DNA of 64,000 nt. It comes from JAJDTT01 sp965116695 (lineage in GTDB: Bacteria > Acidobacteriota > UBA6911 > RPQK01 > JAJDTT01). The position numbers and the translations under genes were made by a program. Within the stretch, counting starts at the first letter, position 1; each line of letters begins with the position of its first letter. The stretch spans positions 1,178,001 to 1,242,000 of the forward strand of contig OZ220706.1 of the NCBI GenBank assembly GCA_965116695.1, read 5' to 3'. This document shows positions 35,290 through 43,846 of the stretch, in pieces. The notes below the pieces were generated by a model that made no database searches, had not been told where the DNA came from, and saw only the letters and a program-made list of their open reading frames with translations.

Positions 35290-35340
35290 GGCGGTTCGAA
35301 AACCGCCGCCCCTGCTCGGCGGTAGGGAAACCGCCGCTCC
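35290..35340. repeat. Family A hairpin pair
   Basis: Two adjacent hairpins between scpB and rluB. GGCGGTT at 35290-35296 pairs with AACCGCC at 35301-35307 (loop CGAA). GGCGGT at 35318-35323 pairs with ACCGCC at 35330-35335, followed by GCTCC. They could end the trpS-scpA-scpB transcript. Confidence 0.65.
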
Positions 35341-35350
35341 TGGGAATTTC

Positions 35351-35884
35351 CTAACCGGAAAGAATCTCCTCGAACTCGGAGAGGGTCGGAAGCTCGCTCA
35401 GGTCGTTGAGGCCGAAGTGGACCAGAAACTGCCGTCCGATGCCGTACAGAATCGGGCGTCCCACCGTCTTCTTGCGGCCCTGAGCCTCGATGAGCTTCTT
35501 CTCCAGCAGGGTCCGAATCGTCGAGGTTCCCTTCACGCCCCGGATCTCGGCGATCTCGGGCAAGGTCACCGGCTGCTTGTAGGCAATGACCGCCAGCGTC
35601 TCCAGTGCAGCCAGCGAGAGCCGGGCCGAAGGCCGGCTCTTCAGATACCGCCGGATGGTCTCGTGGTGCCGGGCATGACTGTTCATCCGGTAGCCTCCGG
35701 CGACCTGCCGGATCTCCACCGAATCCTGGACCGTGTTGAACTCTTTCGCCACCTCCCTCACGAGCCTGGAAAGGTCCGGGGACGAAGTCTCCGGGAAGAC
35801 CTGGTGGAGCTGAGGGATGGATACAGGTTCCTTGGCGACGAAGAGAACCGCCAGGATCCGTGAAGCGAGCGGGTCCTTCAACAT
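35351..35884 (-). CDS. scpB: Segregation and condensation protein B
   Basis: 177 residues with the tandem winged-helix arrangement of ScpB (ILAVLFVAKEPVSIPQL; LSLAALETLAVIAYKQPVT; GTSTIRTLLEKKLIEAQG). It binds ScpA, and the ScpAB pair bridges the heads of the SMC condensin during chromosome compaction. It overlaps scpA by 7 bp (35878-35884), so the two subunits are coupled in translation. An smc gene is not in the window. Confidence 0.95.
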   Translation of the reverse strand: MLKDPLASRILAVLFVAKEPVSIPQLHQVFPETSSPDLSRLVREVAKEFNTVQDSVEIRQVAGGYRMNSHARHHETIRRYLKSRPSARLSLAALETLAVIAYKQPVTLPEIAEIRGVKGTSTIRTLLEKKLIEAQGRKKTVGRPILYGIGRQFLVHFGLNDLSELPTLSEFEEILSG

Positions 35885-36591
35885 GCCACGATTCGAATGT
35901 CCTGAAAGGCGCCCTTCTGGAAGAGGCGAATCTCACCCAGCCGGACCAGTTCCAGAAGCGCCATGAGGGCAACCACCAGGTGGCGCCTGGAAATGCCCCG
36001 CTTGAAGAACAGTGAGAAGAAAAACTCTCCCTCCAACTGGAGGAGCCGGCGAATCTCGTGGATCTTGCCTTCCAACGTCACGTCGTCCCGATCGATCTCC
36101 ACCAGGATCCGGTCCTTGTACCGGTTCACGATCCGGTGAAACGCCCGGACCACGTCGTAGAGGTCGACCACGACCATCTCCTTCTCTTCCTCCTCGAACT
36201 CGTTCCTTCCCCGGGTCCAGGACGACTGCTCCATGATCTCTTTTTCGTGGAGCAGGTGCGCCGCCTGCTTGAACTGTTCGTACTGGAGCAGATCCCGGAC
36301 CAGTTCCTCCCTGGGATCTTCCTCCGGTTCCGGCTCGGACAAGTCGTCTTCGGGGAGGAGCATTCTGGACTTGATGTGGATCAACGTGGCCGCCATGACC
36401 AGGTATTCACCGGCCACCGTCATGTTCAGATCCCGCATCAACTGCAGGTAGTCGAGGTATTGCCGCGTCACCCGGGCGATGGGGATGTCGCAGATGTCCA
36501 GTTCCTGGGTCCGGATCAGGTGGAGCAGCAGGTCCAGCGGGCCCTCGAAGACATCGAGCTGAACCTGGCAAGTCTCCGTCTCGGTCACCAT
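35878..36591 (-). CDS. scpA: Segregation and condensation protein A
   Basis: 237 residues. The kleisin subunit of the SMC complex. The start QVQLDVFEGPLDLLLHLI is diagnostic, followed by YLDYLQLMRDLN, AGEYLVMAATLIHIKSRMLL, an acidic stretch (EPEPEEDPREE), and a C-terminal winged helix (RRHLVVALMALLELVRLGEI). ATG 36591 is chosen because upstream codons in the same frame lie inside trpS and show no homology. It overlaps the trpS 3' end by 7 bp. Confidence 0.95.
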   Translation of the reverse strand: MVTETETCQVQLDVFEGPLDLLLHLIRTQELDICDIPIARVTRQYLDYLQLMRDLNMTVAGEYLVMAATLIHIKSRMLLPEDDLSEPEPEEDPREELVRDLLQYEQFKQAAHLLHEKEIMEQSSWTRGRNEFEEEEKEMVVVDLYDVVRAFHRIVNRYKDRILVEIDRDDVTLEGKIHEIRRLLQLEGEFFFSLFFKRGISRRHLVVALMALLELVRLGEIRLFQKGAFQDIRIVAC

Positions 36592-37592
36592 TTCGAACGC
36601 CGCTCGTAATTTATATGCATGGCCTGACGCACCTCCCCCAAGGTCTCCCGTGCGCGGCCCCGAACCCGCCGGCTTCCCTCCACCAGGATCTCCTTCACGC
36701 TCTCCCGGTCTTTCTCCAGTTCGACCCGCTTCTGGTGCAAAGGCTCCACGACCGGGATCATTCCCTCGAGCAGCCGGCGCTTGCAGTCGATGCAGCCGAT
36801 CTTCGCCGTCCGGCAACCCTGCGCCGCCCACTCCTGCCCCTCGGGAGGCGTGAATACCTTGTGGTGGTCGAAGACCGGACACACCTCCGGATCACCCGGG
36901 TCGGTCCGGCGCACCCGCGCCGGGTCGGTGACCATGGTCATGACCTTGCGGCGAATCCTGCCCGGGTCTTCCGACAACTGGATCACGTTGCCGTAGCTCT
37001 TGCTCATCTTCCGGCCATCGGTGCCCGGCAGCCGCGGCGTGGTGGTGAGCTTGGCCTGCGGTTCGGGAAAGACGCGGCCGAAGAAATGGTTGAAGCGCCG
37101 GGCGATCTCCCGCACCAGCTCCAGGTGGGAGACCTGATCCTCGCCCACCGGCACGACTTCTCCCTTGTAGATCATGATGTCGGCCGCCTGCAGAACCGGA
37201 TATCCCAGGAAGCCGTAGTTGGAGAGATCCTTCTCCCGCAACTGCATGACCTGCTCCTTGTAGGTGGGAACCCGCTCCAGCCAGGGCACCGGAACCACCA
37301 TGGACAGGAGCAGATGGAGCTCGGCATGCTCGGGCACCAGGGACTGGATCATCAGGTTCGACTTTTCAGGATCGAGCCCGGCCGCGATCCAGTCGATGGC
37401 GATCTCGATCACGTTGTCCTGCACCGCGCGAGTGTCCTGGTACTCGGAGGTCAACGCGTGCCAATCCACGATCCCGTAGATGCAATCGTACTCCTCCTGC
37501 ATGCCGACCCAGTTGTCCAGGGCGCCGATGAGGTGTCCCAGGTGCAACCGGCCCGTCGGCCTCATTCCGCTGAAAACCCGCTTCTTGGTCAC
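36585..37592 (-). CDS. trpS: Tryptophanyl-tRNA synthetase with [4Fe-4S] cysteine motif
   Basis: 335 residues, class I. HLGH at 17-20 and KMSKS at 195-199 are the ATP-binding signatures; it charges tRNA(Trp). Four cysteines, Cys238, Cys260, Cys267 and Cys270, are spaced C-x21-C-x6-C-x2-C in the anticodon-binding region. This is almost exactly the C-x22-C-x6-C-x2-C motif that binds a [4Fe-4S] cluster in Thermotoga maritima TrpRS. It starts a minus-strand run with scpA and scpB through 7-bp overlaps. The upstream interval holds the family A array and the promoters of both divergent operons. Confidence 0.96.
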   Translation of the reverse strand: MTKKRVFSGMRPTGRLHLGHLIGALDNWVGMQEEYDCIYGIVDWHALTSEYQDTRAVQDNVIEIAIDWIAAGLDPEKSNLMIQSLVPEHAELHLLLSMVVPVPWLERVPTYKEQVMQLREKDLSNYGFLGYPVLQAADIMIYKGEVVPVGEDQVSHLELVREIARRFNHFFGRVFPEPQAKLTTTPRLPGTDGRKMSKSYGNVIQLSEDPGRIRRKVMTMVTDPARVRRTDPGDPEVCPVFDHHKVFTPPEGQEWAAQGCRTAKIGCIDCKRRLLEGMIPVVEPLHQKRVELEKDRESVKEILVEGSRRVRGRARETLGEVRQAMHINYERRSKW

Positions 37593-37702
37593 GATTCCGG
37601 TCTCCCAGTGAACCCGTCCGGACTCCCTAATTGCCGCGGCCGGCGTCCGTATTTGAAATCAGAGCCCATGATTTACCAGAACCCCCCGTCTCGCAACCTG
37701 GG

Positions 37703-37943
37703 GAGGGGCGGCATTCCTGTCGCCGACTGGAGGGGCGTCTTTCCTGTCGCCCCGTATTCTTTCGTCCCGTGGCCGCTCCGGAGAGTCGGCGCCTGAAAGA
37801 CGCCGATCCAAATCGGCGCGTAAAACACGCAGCCGATCCAATTCGGCGCGTAAAACACGCCGATCCAGTCGGCGCGTGAAACACGCCGCTCCGGTCGGCG
37901 CGTGAAACGCGCCGCTCCCCGGCGACAGGAATATCGCCGCTCC
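37703..37943. repeat. Family A palindromic repeat array (7-8 units)
   Basis: Two units starting GAGGGGCG and ending in CTGTCGCC (37703-37754) are followed, after a 31-bp spacer, by about six units of 23-30 bp (37786-37943). These begin TCGGCGC and contain CTGAAAGA, GTAAAACA or GTGAAACG, then CGCCG and (A/C)TCC. Each can form a GCGCG/CGCGC-type hairpin. The orientation is opposite to the 10.0-kb array. It fills the divergent region between trpS and the haem operon, and its last unit overlaps the candidate -35 box of ccsA. Short open frames here merely translate the repeat. Confidence 0.85.
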
Positions 37944-37951
37944 ACTATAAT
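37922..37951 (+). promoter_or_regulatory. Candidate promoter of the ccsA-hemACD operon
   Basis: A perfect TATAAT (37946-37951) lies 18 bp after GCGACA (37922-37927, 4 of 6 matches to TTGACA). The GTG start of ccsA at 37960 is eight bases past the -10 box and has no Shine-Dalgarno sequence, so the transcript would be leaderless. The -35 box is inside the last palindromic unit. Confidence 0.55.
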
Positions 37952-37959
37952 GGCGCCCC

Positions 37960-38763
37960 GTGAGCGGCCTCCTTTTCAACACCGCCTTTGCATTTTATGC
38001 GGTCGGACTCGCGTTCAGCACTCTCGTCTTCTTCGCCAACAAGGCAGCCCTTTTTCGTATTGCGGTCATTACGGTGGGGATCGGCTTCGGGCTGCATTCC
38101 GGATTCCTCATCGCTTCCGCGGTGGAGACGGCACACTTTCCCCTCACCGGTCTTCGCGATTCCTTGGCGTTCTTCGCCTGGACCGTCTCCCTTTGCTTTT
38201 TCGTTTCCTACGTCCGGTACCGGATCCGGGCCCTGAGCACGTTCCTGCTGCCGGCGGTGGCGGCACTGATGCTGGGAACGGTCTTTTTGAAGGCCTCACC
38301 CATACAACCAATGCTGAGCAGCGCCTGGCTCTACGTGCATACCCCGCTCATGTTCCTGGCCTACGGCATGTTTCTGGTCACCTTCGTGGCGGGCGTCCTC
38401 TACGTGTTCGAGGAGCGGGAGCTCAAGAACAAGAAACCCAAGACCTTCTACTATCAACTTCCTTCCCTGACCACGCTGGACGACCTGTTCCTGAAGTTCC
38501 TGGTGGCCGGCTTTTCATTCATGACCGCCGGGCTCCTGACTGGGATCGTCTGGGCCGAACAGGACTGGGTCAACGGATGGCACAAGGATCCCAAGGTCGT
38601 TTCGGCCATGGTCACCTGGTGCATCTATCTGGCTCTGATCTACCTGCGGCTGACGGCGGGCTGGCGGGGAAAGAGAGCCGCGGTGGTGAGCATGGCCGGA
38701 TTCCTGTGGGTGCTGTTCACCTATCTGGGCGCCAGCTACTTTGGAGGCCTTCACCAGTTCTAG
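37960..38763 (+). CDS. CcsA/HemX-type cytochrome c assembly membrane protein
   Basis: 267 residues with a GTG start. Eight hydrophobic spans are visible (for example FAFYAVGLAFSTLVFF and LMFLAYGMFLVTFVAGVLYV). The tryptophan/histidine segment (GIVWAEQDWVNGWHKDPK) before a late span resembles the haem-handling WWD-like region of CcsA/CcmC proteins. In this genomic setting, directly before hemA, such proteins are usually named HemX or CcsA; they handle or export haem for cytochrome c maturation, or adjust glutamyl-tRNA reductase levels. It is the first gene of the haem operon, 43 bp before hemA. Confidence 0.85.
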   Translation: MSGLLFNTAFAFYAVGLAFSTLVFFANKAALFRIAVITVGIGFGLHSGFLIASAVETAHFPLTGLRDSLAFFAWTVSLCFFVSYVRYRIRALSTFLLPAVAALMLGTVFLKASPIQPMLSSAWLYVHTPLMFLAYGMFLVTFVAGVLYVFEERELKNKKPKTFYYQLPSLTTLDDLFLKFLVAGFSFMTAGLLTGIVWAEQDWVNGWHKDPKVVSAMVTWCIYLALIYLRLTAGWRGKRAAVVSMAGFLWVLFTYLGASYFGGLHQF

Positions 38764-38806
38764 CCCCATCGTTCCCCTCCACAAGCGGAGCGGAGAGACC
38801 TCGAAC

Positions 38807-40072
38807 ATGCATCCTGTCCTGGTCGGATTGAGCCACAAGACGGCTCCCATCGAGATTCGGGAATGCGTCGCCTTCCGCGACGAAGCGGTCGCGTCCGCCC
38901 TGGCGGCGTTGCGCCGCGACTACCGGTTGCGGGAGAGCATGATCCTGTCGACCTGCAACCGGGTCGAGATCCTGGCCCGGGGCGGAGACGAAGAAGCGGT
39001 CATCGACCGCATCAAGGACTTCCTTTACCGCTACCACTCGCTGGAGCCCGATTCGCTCGAGCAGTACCTGTACGCCCTGCGGGAACAGGATGCCGTCCTC
39101 CACGTTTTCCGGGTGGCCAGCAGCCTCGACTCCATGGTTCCCGGAGAGGCCCAGATCCTGGGACAGTTGAAACAGGCGTACGCCGTTTCGGGGCAGGCGG
39201 GAGCCGCGGGAACGGCGCTGAAGGCCCTCCTTCCGTCGGCGTTCCGGGTCGCCAAACGGGTCCGGACCGATACCGGAATTTCCCAATCCGCGGTTTCGGT
39301 CAGCTCGGTGGCGGTGGAGCTGGCCCGCAAGATCTTCGGGAGTCTCAAGGGCAAGTCGGTTCTGCTGCTGGGCGCGGGCAAGATGGCCGAACTGGCCACG
39401 CGCAGCCTGGTCCGCTCCGGAATCTCCCGGGTCTTCGTCGCCAGCCGGACCGAGGCGCGGTCCCGGCAACTGGCCTCCCTGTTCGGCGCTACGTCGATTC
39501 CCATGGCCGACCTGGAAGAGCGCCTGCCCGAGTCGGACATCCTGCTGGTCTCCACCAGTTCCGACTCCTACATCCTGGGTCCCGAAACCGTCAATGACGC
39601 GGTCCACCGGCGCAAATACGCACCGCTGTTCGTCATCGACATTGCGGTCCCCAGGAACGTGGACCCGCGGGTGAACCAGATCGAAAACGTCTTCCTCTAC
39701 GACATCGACGACCTGCAAACGGTGATCGGGGCCAATTTGCGGGAACGCCGGCGCGAAGCGGAATTGGCCGAAGAGATCGTCCGGCGGGAATCCGAGCGCC
39801 ACATGCAGCGCATCGCTTCCATGAGCCTGGGACCGCTCATCGCCGACCTGAGAGGCCGCCTCGAAGAGATCTGTTTGGCTCAACTGGAGCAGGGCCGCCA
39901 GGGAATGACCGACGCCGATTCCAACCGCATGGAACAGATTCTCCGACGGACGGCTCGCCGCATCGCGCACCCCCTCATCATGGAGATCAAATCGCCGGCG
40001 CAGGACCCGCAGCGGCGCCTGCACAACATCCAGATGATCAAGCAGGCATTCGGTCTGGACAAAGGGAAATGA
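38807..40072 (+). CDS. hemA: Glutamyl-tRNA reductase
   Basis: 421 residues. It reduces glutamyl-tRNA(Glu) with NADPH to glutamate-1-semialdehyde, the first committed step of C5-pathway tetrapyrrole synthesis. The catalytic cysteine is Cys50 in STCNRVE. The HKTAPIEIRE start, the VPGEAQILGQLK motif, the NADPH loop VLLLGAGKMAELA and a C-terminal dimerisation helix are present. ATG 38807 is chosen for the conserved opening VLVGLSHKTAP. It overlaps hemC by 4 bp (ATGA). Confidence 0.96.
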   Translation: MHPVLVGLSHKTAPIEIRECVAFRDEAVASALAALRRDYRLRESMILSTCNRVEILARGGDEEAVIDRIKDFLYRYHSLEPDSLEQYLYALREQDAVLHVFRVASSLDSMVPGEAQILGQLKQAYAVSGQAGAAGTALKALLPSAFRVAKRVRTDTGISQSAVSVSSVAVELARKIFGSLKGKSVLLLGAGKMAELATRSLVRSGISRVFVASRTEARSRQLASLFGATSIPMADLEERLPESDILLVSTSSDSYILGPETVNDAVHRRKYAPLFVIDIAVPRNVDPRVNQIENVFLYDIDDLQTVIGANLRERRREAELAEEIVRRESERHMQRIASMSLGPLIADLRGRLEEICLAQLEQGRQGMTDADSNRMEQILRRTARRIAHPLIMEIKSPAQDPQRRLHNIQMIKQAFGLDKGK

Positions 40073-41007
40073 GACGAATCCGCGTGGGGTCGCGCGGCAG
40101 CCCGCTGGCGTTGCGGCAGGCCGAGATCGTCTGCAGTGAGCTGGAGCGGCGCCACCCCGGCGTCGAAACCGGGATCCGGGTGATTCGGACCAGCGGAGAC
40201 CAACCGCGGCCCGAACCGCAGTTCGCGGGGCTCTCGGTGAAGCGGATGTTCGTCAAGGAGATCGAGGACGCCCTCCTCCAGGAGGAGATCGACCTGGCGA
40301 TCCACAGCCTCAAGGACCTGCCCTCCGAGCTGCCCCCGGGGCTCTGCCTGGCCGCCATTCCCGAACGCGAGGACCCAAGGGACGCGCTGGTCTCCCCGCT
40401 CGCTACCCGAAGTCCAAGGGAGATCCCCCGAAACGGCCGGATCGGCACCAGCTCCCTGAGACGGACCGTCCAGTTGCGGTTGCTTCGTCCCGACCTGGAG
40501 ATCCTTCCTCTTCGGGGGAACGTGGGCACGCGAATCCGGAAGATGGAAGAGCAACGCCTGGACGGGATCGTACTGGCGGCCGCCGGCCTCAGGAGACTCG
40601 GCCTGGAAGACCGGATCGCCTTCACCTTTTCCCAGGACCAGATGCTGTCCGCCATCGGACAGGGCGCCCTGGCGGTGGAATGCCGGTGCGGCGACCGGCA
40701 GACCCGGGAGTTGCTGGCTGCCATCGACCATCCTCCGACCCGCGTCTGCACCGACGCCGAACGGCGGTTCCTGGAGCGAATGGGTGGAGGGTGCCAGGTT
40801 CCCATGGGGGCGCATGCTTCCCTCACGTCCGACGGCAGCGAGTTTCAGGCCGTACTGGCCAGCCCTTACCGGCCGGTCAGCCTCCGCCACCGCGCCCACG
40901 GACCCGAACAGGAGCTTCCGCAGATGGCCCTCGACGCCGCCCAGTCGATCCTCTCCCGGGGAGGCGGCGAAATCCTGCGGGAACTGGAGGAAAGGGGGCC
41001 GGCATGA
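40069..41007 (+). CDS. hemC: Porphobilinogen deaminase (hydroxymethylbilane synthase)
   Basis: 312 residues. It joins four porphobilinogens into hydroxymethylbilane. RVGSRGSPLALRQAE opens the protein; DLAIHSLKDLP contains the catalytic Asp. Cys242 in GGGCQVPMGAHA is the attachment point for the dipyrromethane cofactor. It overlaps hemA and hemD by 4 bp each, so the three are coupled. hemB, needed to make the substrate, is not in this operon. Confidence 0.96.
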   Translation: MRRIRVGSRGSPLALRQAEIVCSELERRHPGVETGIRVIRTSGDQPRPEPQFAGLSVKRMFVKEIEDALLQEEIDLAIHSLKDLPSELPPGLCLAAIPEREDPRDALVSPLATRSPREIPRNGRIGTSSLRRTVQLRLLRPDLEILPLRGNVGTRIRKMEEQRLDGIVLAAAGLRRLGLEDRIAFTFSQDQMLSAIGQGALAVECRCGDRQTRELLAAIDHPPTRVCTDAERRFLERMGGGCQVPMGAHASLTSDGSEFQAVLASPYRPVSLRHRAHGPEQELPQMALDAAQSILSRGGGEILRELEERGPA

Positions 41008-41807
41008 GCCGTCCGCTGGAAGGGCGAAAGATCCTGGTGACCCGGAGCCGCACCCAAGCGGGCGAGTTCTCCCGGCTGCTGCGCCAGGCCGGCGCTGACG
41101 TGGTGGAGATCCCGTCCATCGAGATCTTGCCCCGGCCCAACCGGGAGCTGGATCCATGCATCGCCAGGGCCCACCGGTTCGACTGGCTCTTCTTCACCAG
41201 CGTCAACGGGGCCGAGATCTTCCTCTCACGGGCCCGGGATTTGGACTCGCCCTGGTACGGGAAGGACGAACCGCCCCCCCGAATCTGCGCCATCGGACCG
41301 GCCACGGCCCGGCGAGTGGAACGGTTCGGTTGGGAAGTTCACCTGGTGCCGGCGCGCTACCAGGCGGAGGGGGTCCTGGAGGCGTTTCTGGAACTTCACT
41401 CGAACCGGATCGAGGGCTTGGACATCCTGATTCCAAGAGCCAGCCAGGCCCGCTCCCTGTTGCCCCGGGAACTGACTCGCCACGGCGCTCAGGTGGAAGT
41501 GGTTCCCGTCTACGACACGGTGGTCCCGGAAGAGAGTCGAGTGGCTCTCAAGCAGGCCCTCGACGCGGGCGCGCCCGATCTCATCACCTTCACCAGTTCG
41601 TCCACCGTTCGCCATCTGATGAATCTGGCGTCCGACCCCGAACGAGTCCGGTCCGTTCCCTGCGCCGCCATCGGGCCCATCACCGCGGCCACGGCCCGCG
41701 AGCATGGATTCCAAGTAGCGGTCGAATCCCCGGAATCCACCATCCCGGGCCTCTTCGCGACCATCTGCAACTATTGCGACCGGGAGGGTGTTCGGAGCCG
41801 ATTGTGA
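41004..41807 (+). CDS. hemD: Uroporphyrinogen-III synthase
   Basis: 267 residues. It cyclises hydroxymethylbilane with inversion of ring D to give uroporphyrinogen III. The family is weakly conserved, but the two-domain pattern is clear: GRKILVTRSRTQAGEFSRLL at the start, FFTSVNGAEIFLSR, ICAIGPATARRVERFG, then PVYDTVVPEESR, ITFTSSSTVRHL and AIGPITAATAREHG. ATG 41004 overlaps the hemC stop codon. It is the last gene of the run; the next gene, on the opposite strand, is unrelated. Confidence 0.94.
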   Translation: MSRPLEGRKILVTRSRTQAGEFSRLLRQAGADVVEIPSIEILPRPNRELDPCIARAHRFDWLFFTSVNGAEIFLSRARDLDSPWYGKDEPPPRICAIGPATARRVERFGWEVHLVPARYQAEGVLEAFLELHSNRIEGLDILIPRASQARSLLPRELTRHGAQVEVVPVYDTVVPEESRVALKQALDAGAPDLITFTSSSTVRHLMNLASDPERVRSVPCAAIGPITAATAREHGFQVAVESPESTIPGLFATICNYCDREGVRSRL

Positions 41808-41939
41808 AGGAACGGGATCCCGAACACCGCGACTGCGGCGAGCCGTGATTATTTTTCCCCGTCCGCTTTCGAAAGAGTTCCGTCCCCGGTCTCGCGCTTT
41901 CCCACCCCATCCCAGTACGCCGCCGGTGATTTCCGTCCG

Positions 41940-43487
41940 TCAGGCGCGCTCCACTTCGAACGCCGCCAGGTTGCGAGACTCCTTGCTGAACTCCACGGCG
42001 ATCAGATAGATCGGCTGTCCCGCCCGACGGTACTTGTCCGCGTACCGTTTGGACTTCAACTGTGCCATCGCGGCGCCCGCCGGCTCGAACTCCACCACCT
42101 TGAACTCCAACAGGTAGACGTTGCCGTTGAAACGGACCGCCATGTCCAGGCGCCCGTGGCTGCTGCTGTCCTCCACGGTGATGTCAAGACCCAGAGCCGC
42201 GAAGTAGGAGTAGACGACGCTCGCGTAGTAGCCCTCATAGTCGGCGATGTCGTTGTTCGTGTACCAGTCATAGGGGATGCCGGCAAAGAACGCATGAAAC
42301 AGTTTCTCGAGACCGGAGAAGTCGTTGGCCTCCAACAACCGGTACAGGCGGACGCTGTTGGCCATCTGCTGCGACGAGTCCCGCACCAGGTGACGCAACA
42401 GGCTTCGGTTCAGGCTCTGCCGGACCTCACGGTTGGGATAGCCCAATCGATAGAGAAGCTCCCCACCCAGATCCTCGGTCCCGGTGATGGTGAGGTACCC
42501 GGTTTGGAAAAGCAGCGCTTCCGTTGCCATTTCGTCCACGTCGAAGGTCGAGAGCAGATCGCCACTTCCCACCATGTCGTCCAACGCCAGGGAACTGACA
42601 CGGCGCTTGAAGAGCGTTTCGACCAGAAAGGTCGGCGTACCGGTTTCGAACCAATAAGCGGCGAATCTGCGACTGTCGAAGAGCAGAAGGATGTCGAAAG
42701 GGTTATAGACCTTTTCCTGGCCCAACCAACTGTAGCCGTTGTACCAGTCGCGGATACCGTCACGGTCGAGGCCCGGGAGTTCCGGCGCGAACACCGTGTC
42801 CAGATCGGATTCGGTGTAGCCGCAGATGGCAGAGTAGCGCCGGTCCAGAGTGATGTCCTGGAGATTATTGAGGCCGGAGAAAAGGCTCACCTTGGAGAAC
42901 TTGCTCACTCCGGTGATGAAGCTGAACCGGATGTGAGCGTCGCTGTCCTTGACGACTGCGTAAAGACCGCGCAGAAAGTCGCGATTGGCACGTGCGGTCT
43001 CCGGCACCTCCAGCGCATCCAGAATCGGCTTGTCATATTCGTCGATTAGCACTGCCACGGGATGGCCCGCCTGTCGATGCAATGCCTCGATCAGAGAGGA
43101 GAAACGGCCGGCCGCCGTGGCGTAGTGGGCGACGACACCCGCACGGCGCTCGACGGCGTCGAGCTGCTCCATGAGATTCGCCTCGACGTAGCCGGGCTCC
43201 TTGAAATTCCCGCCGCCGAAACTCAGGTTCAACACCGGATGGCGAATCGACCAGTCCCAGCCGTCGTGGATGTCCAGCCCCTCGAACAGCGGCTCATTGG
43301 CCTCGAATAGCTCCTTCAGCGTGTCCAGAAACAGGCTCTTACCGAAGCGGCGCGGCCGCGACAGGAAGTAGTGCGCGCCCTGGCCGATCAGTCTGCGGAT
43401 ATAGGGCGTCTTGTCGACGTAGTAGCAATTCTGCTCCCGAATCTTGCGGAAGGTCTGGATGCCGATGGGCAGTCGGCGTCTCGGCAT
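41940..43487 (-). CDS. AAA-ATPase-like / DUF1703 protein with PD-(D/E)XK nuclease-like domain
   Basis: 515 residues. The N-terminal AAA-ATPase_like region starts PIGIQTFRKIREQNCYYVDK and has a P-loop-like FLSRPRRFGKS at about 42-51 and a Walker-B-like VAVLIDEYDKPILD. The C-terminal PDDEXK_9-like domain has GRLDMAVRF and VYLLEFKVVE, with the D...ExK residues of the nuclease superfamily. Such genes are abundant, often multicopy and of unknown function in anaerobes and symbionts, and are generally treated as mobile or defence-related. It is convergent with the haem operon and next to the toxin module. Confidence 0.88.
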   Translation of the reverse strand: MPRRRLPIGIQTFRKIREQNCYYVDKTPYIRRLIGQGAHYFLSRPRRFGKSLFLDTLKELFEANEPLFEGLDIHDGWDWSIRHPVLNLSFGGGNFKEPGYVEANLMEQLDAVERRAGVVAHYATAAGRFSSLIEALHRQAGHPVAVLIDEYDKPILDALEVPETARANRDFLRGLYAVVKDSDAHIRFSFITGVSKFSKVSLFSGLNNLQDITLDRRYSAICGYTESDLDTVFAPELPGLDRDGIRDWYNGYSWLGQEKVYNPFDILLLFDSRRFAAYWFETGTPTFLVETLFKRRVSSLALDDMVGSGDLLSTFDVDEMATEALLFQTGYLTITGTEDLGGELLYRLGYPNREVRQSLNRSLLRHLVRDSSQQMANSVRLYRLLEANDFSGLEKLFHAFFAGIPYDWYTNNDIADYEGYYASVVYSYFAALGLDITVEDSSSHGRLDMAVRFNGNVYLLEFKVVEFEPAGAAMAQLKSKRYADKYRRAGQPIYLIAVEFSKESRNLAAFEVERA

Positions 43488-43568
43488 GAGCGCAGGTTAC
43501 TTCGGTGAACGAGGGAGATCAAACCTCCGCCGCCCCAACGGGCCGATTCGGGTCGGTTCAGAAGGAAG

Positions 43569-43717
43569 TGCTTCTGGTACCTGCGCAGCGACTTGGAAAT
43601 CACCCTCGCAGACCTCCCCATGATTATCGACGGCCTGAGAGAGAACGGCGGCCATTCCGGATTTCTGCTCGCCGCGAAGCTATGCCGCTAACCTCTGCGC
43701 AAGCCGAAATTCTGCGG
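43569..43717 (+). pseudogene. Remnant of antitoxin-toxin junction (diverged partial copy)
   Basis: 43569-43691 encodes 40 residues (CFWYLRSDLEITLADLPMII and onward to KLCR) matching the C-terminus of the intact small protein ending at 44095. The overlapping ATG at 43682 gives MPLTSAQAEILR, the first 12 residues of the toxin, before similarity stops. By eye there are about 15 mismatches in 148 bases relative to 43972-44121, so the duplication is old. The rest of both genes is missing here. The interval 43718-43846 shows nothing else recognisable. Confidence 0.75.
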
Positions 43718-43846
43718 GCAGAAGGTGACTGTTCCCTTCCCGGTCCCGCCATGGCTGACCATTGCCGATTCTCCACGACAAATTGTGCGGACTCGTAAAC
43801 TTCGAGAAACGTTGGAAACCGGGCTGGTGCCCGAAGGAGATTCGTC

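Noticed and set aside
37703..37943. Possible CRISPR array
   Set aside because: Units are 23-30 bp, adjacent to each other and palindromic with no unique spacers; no cas gene is present.
37627..37982. Short open frames with repeated RRVKHADP- or FYAPxxxG-type peptides
   Set aside because: These translate the palindromic repeat in several frames; the peptides have no independent support.
41808..41939. Terminator for the haem operon (CCGC/GCGG followed by a T-run at about 41827-41857)
   Set aside because: The stem is only 4 bp and the T-run is 11 or more bases away.
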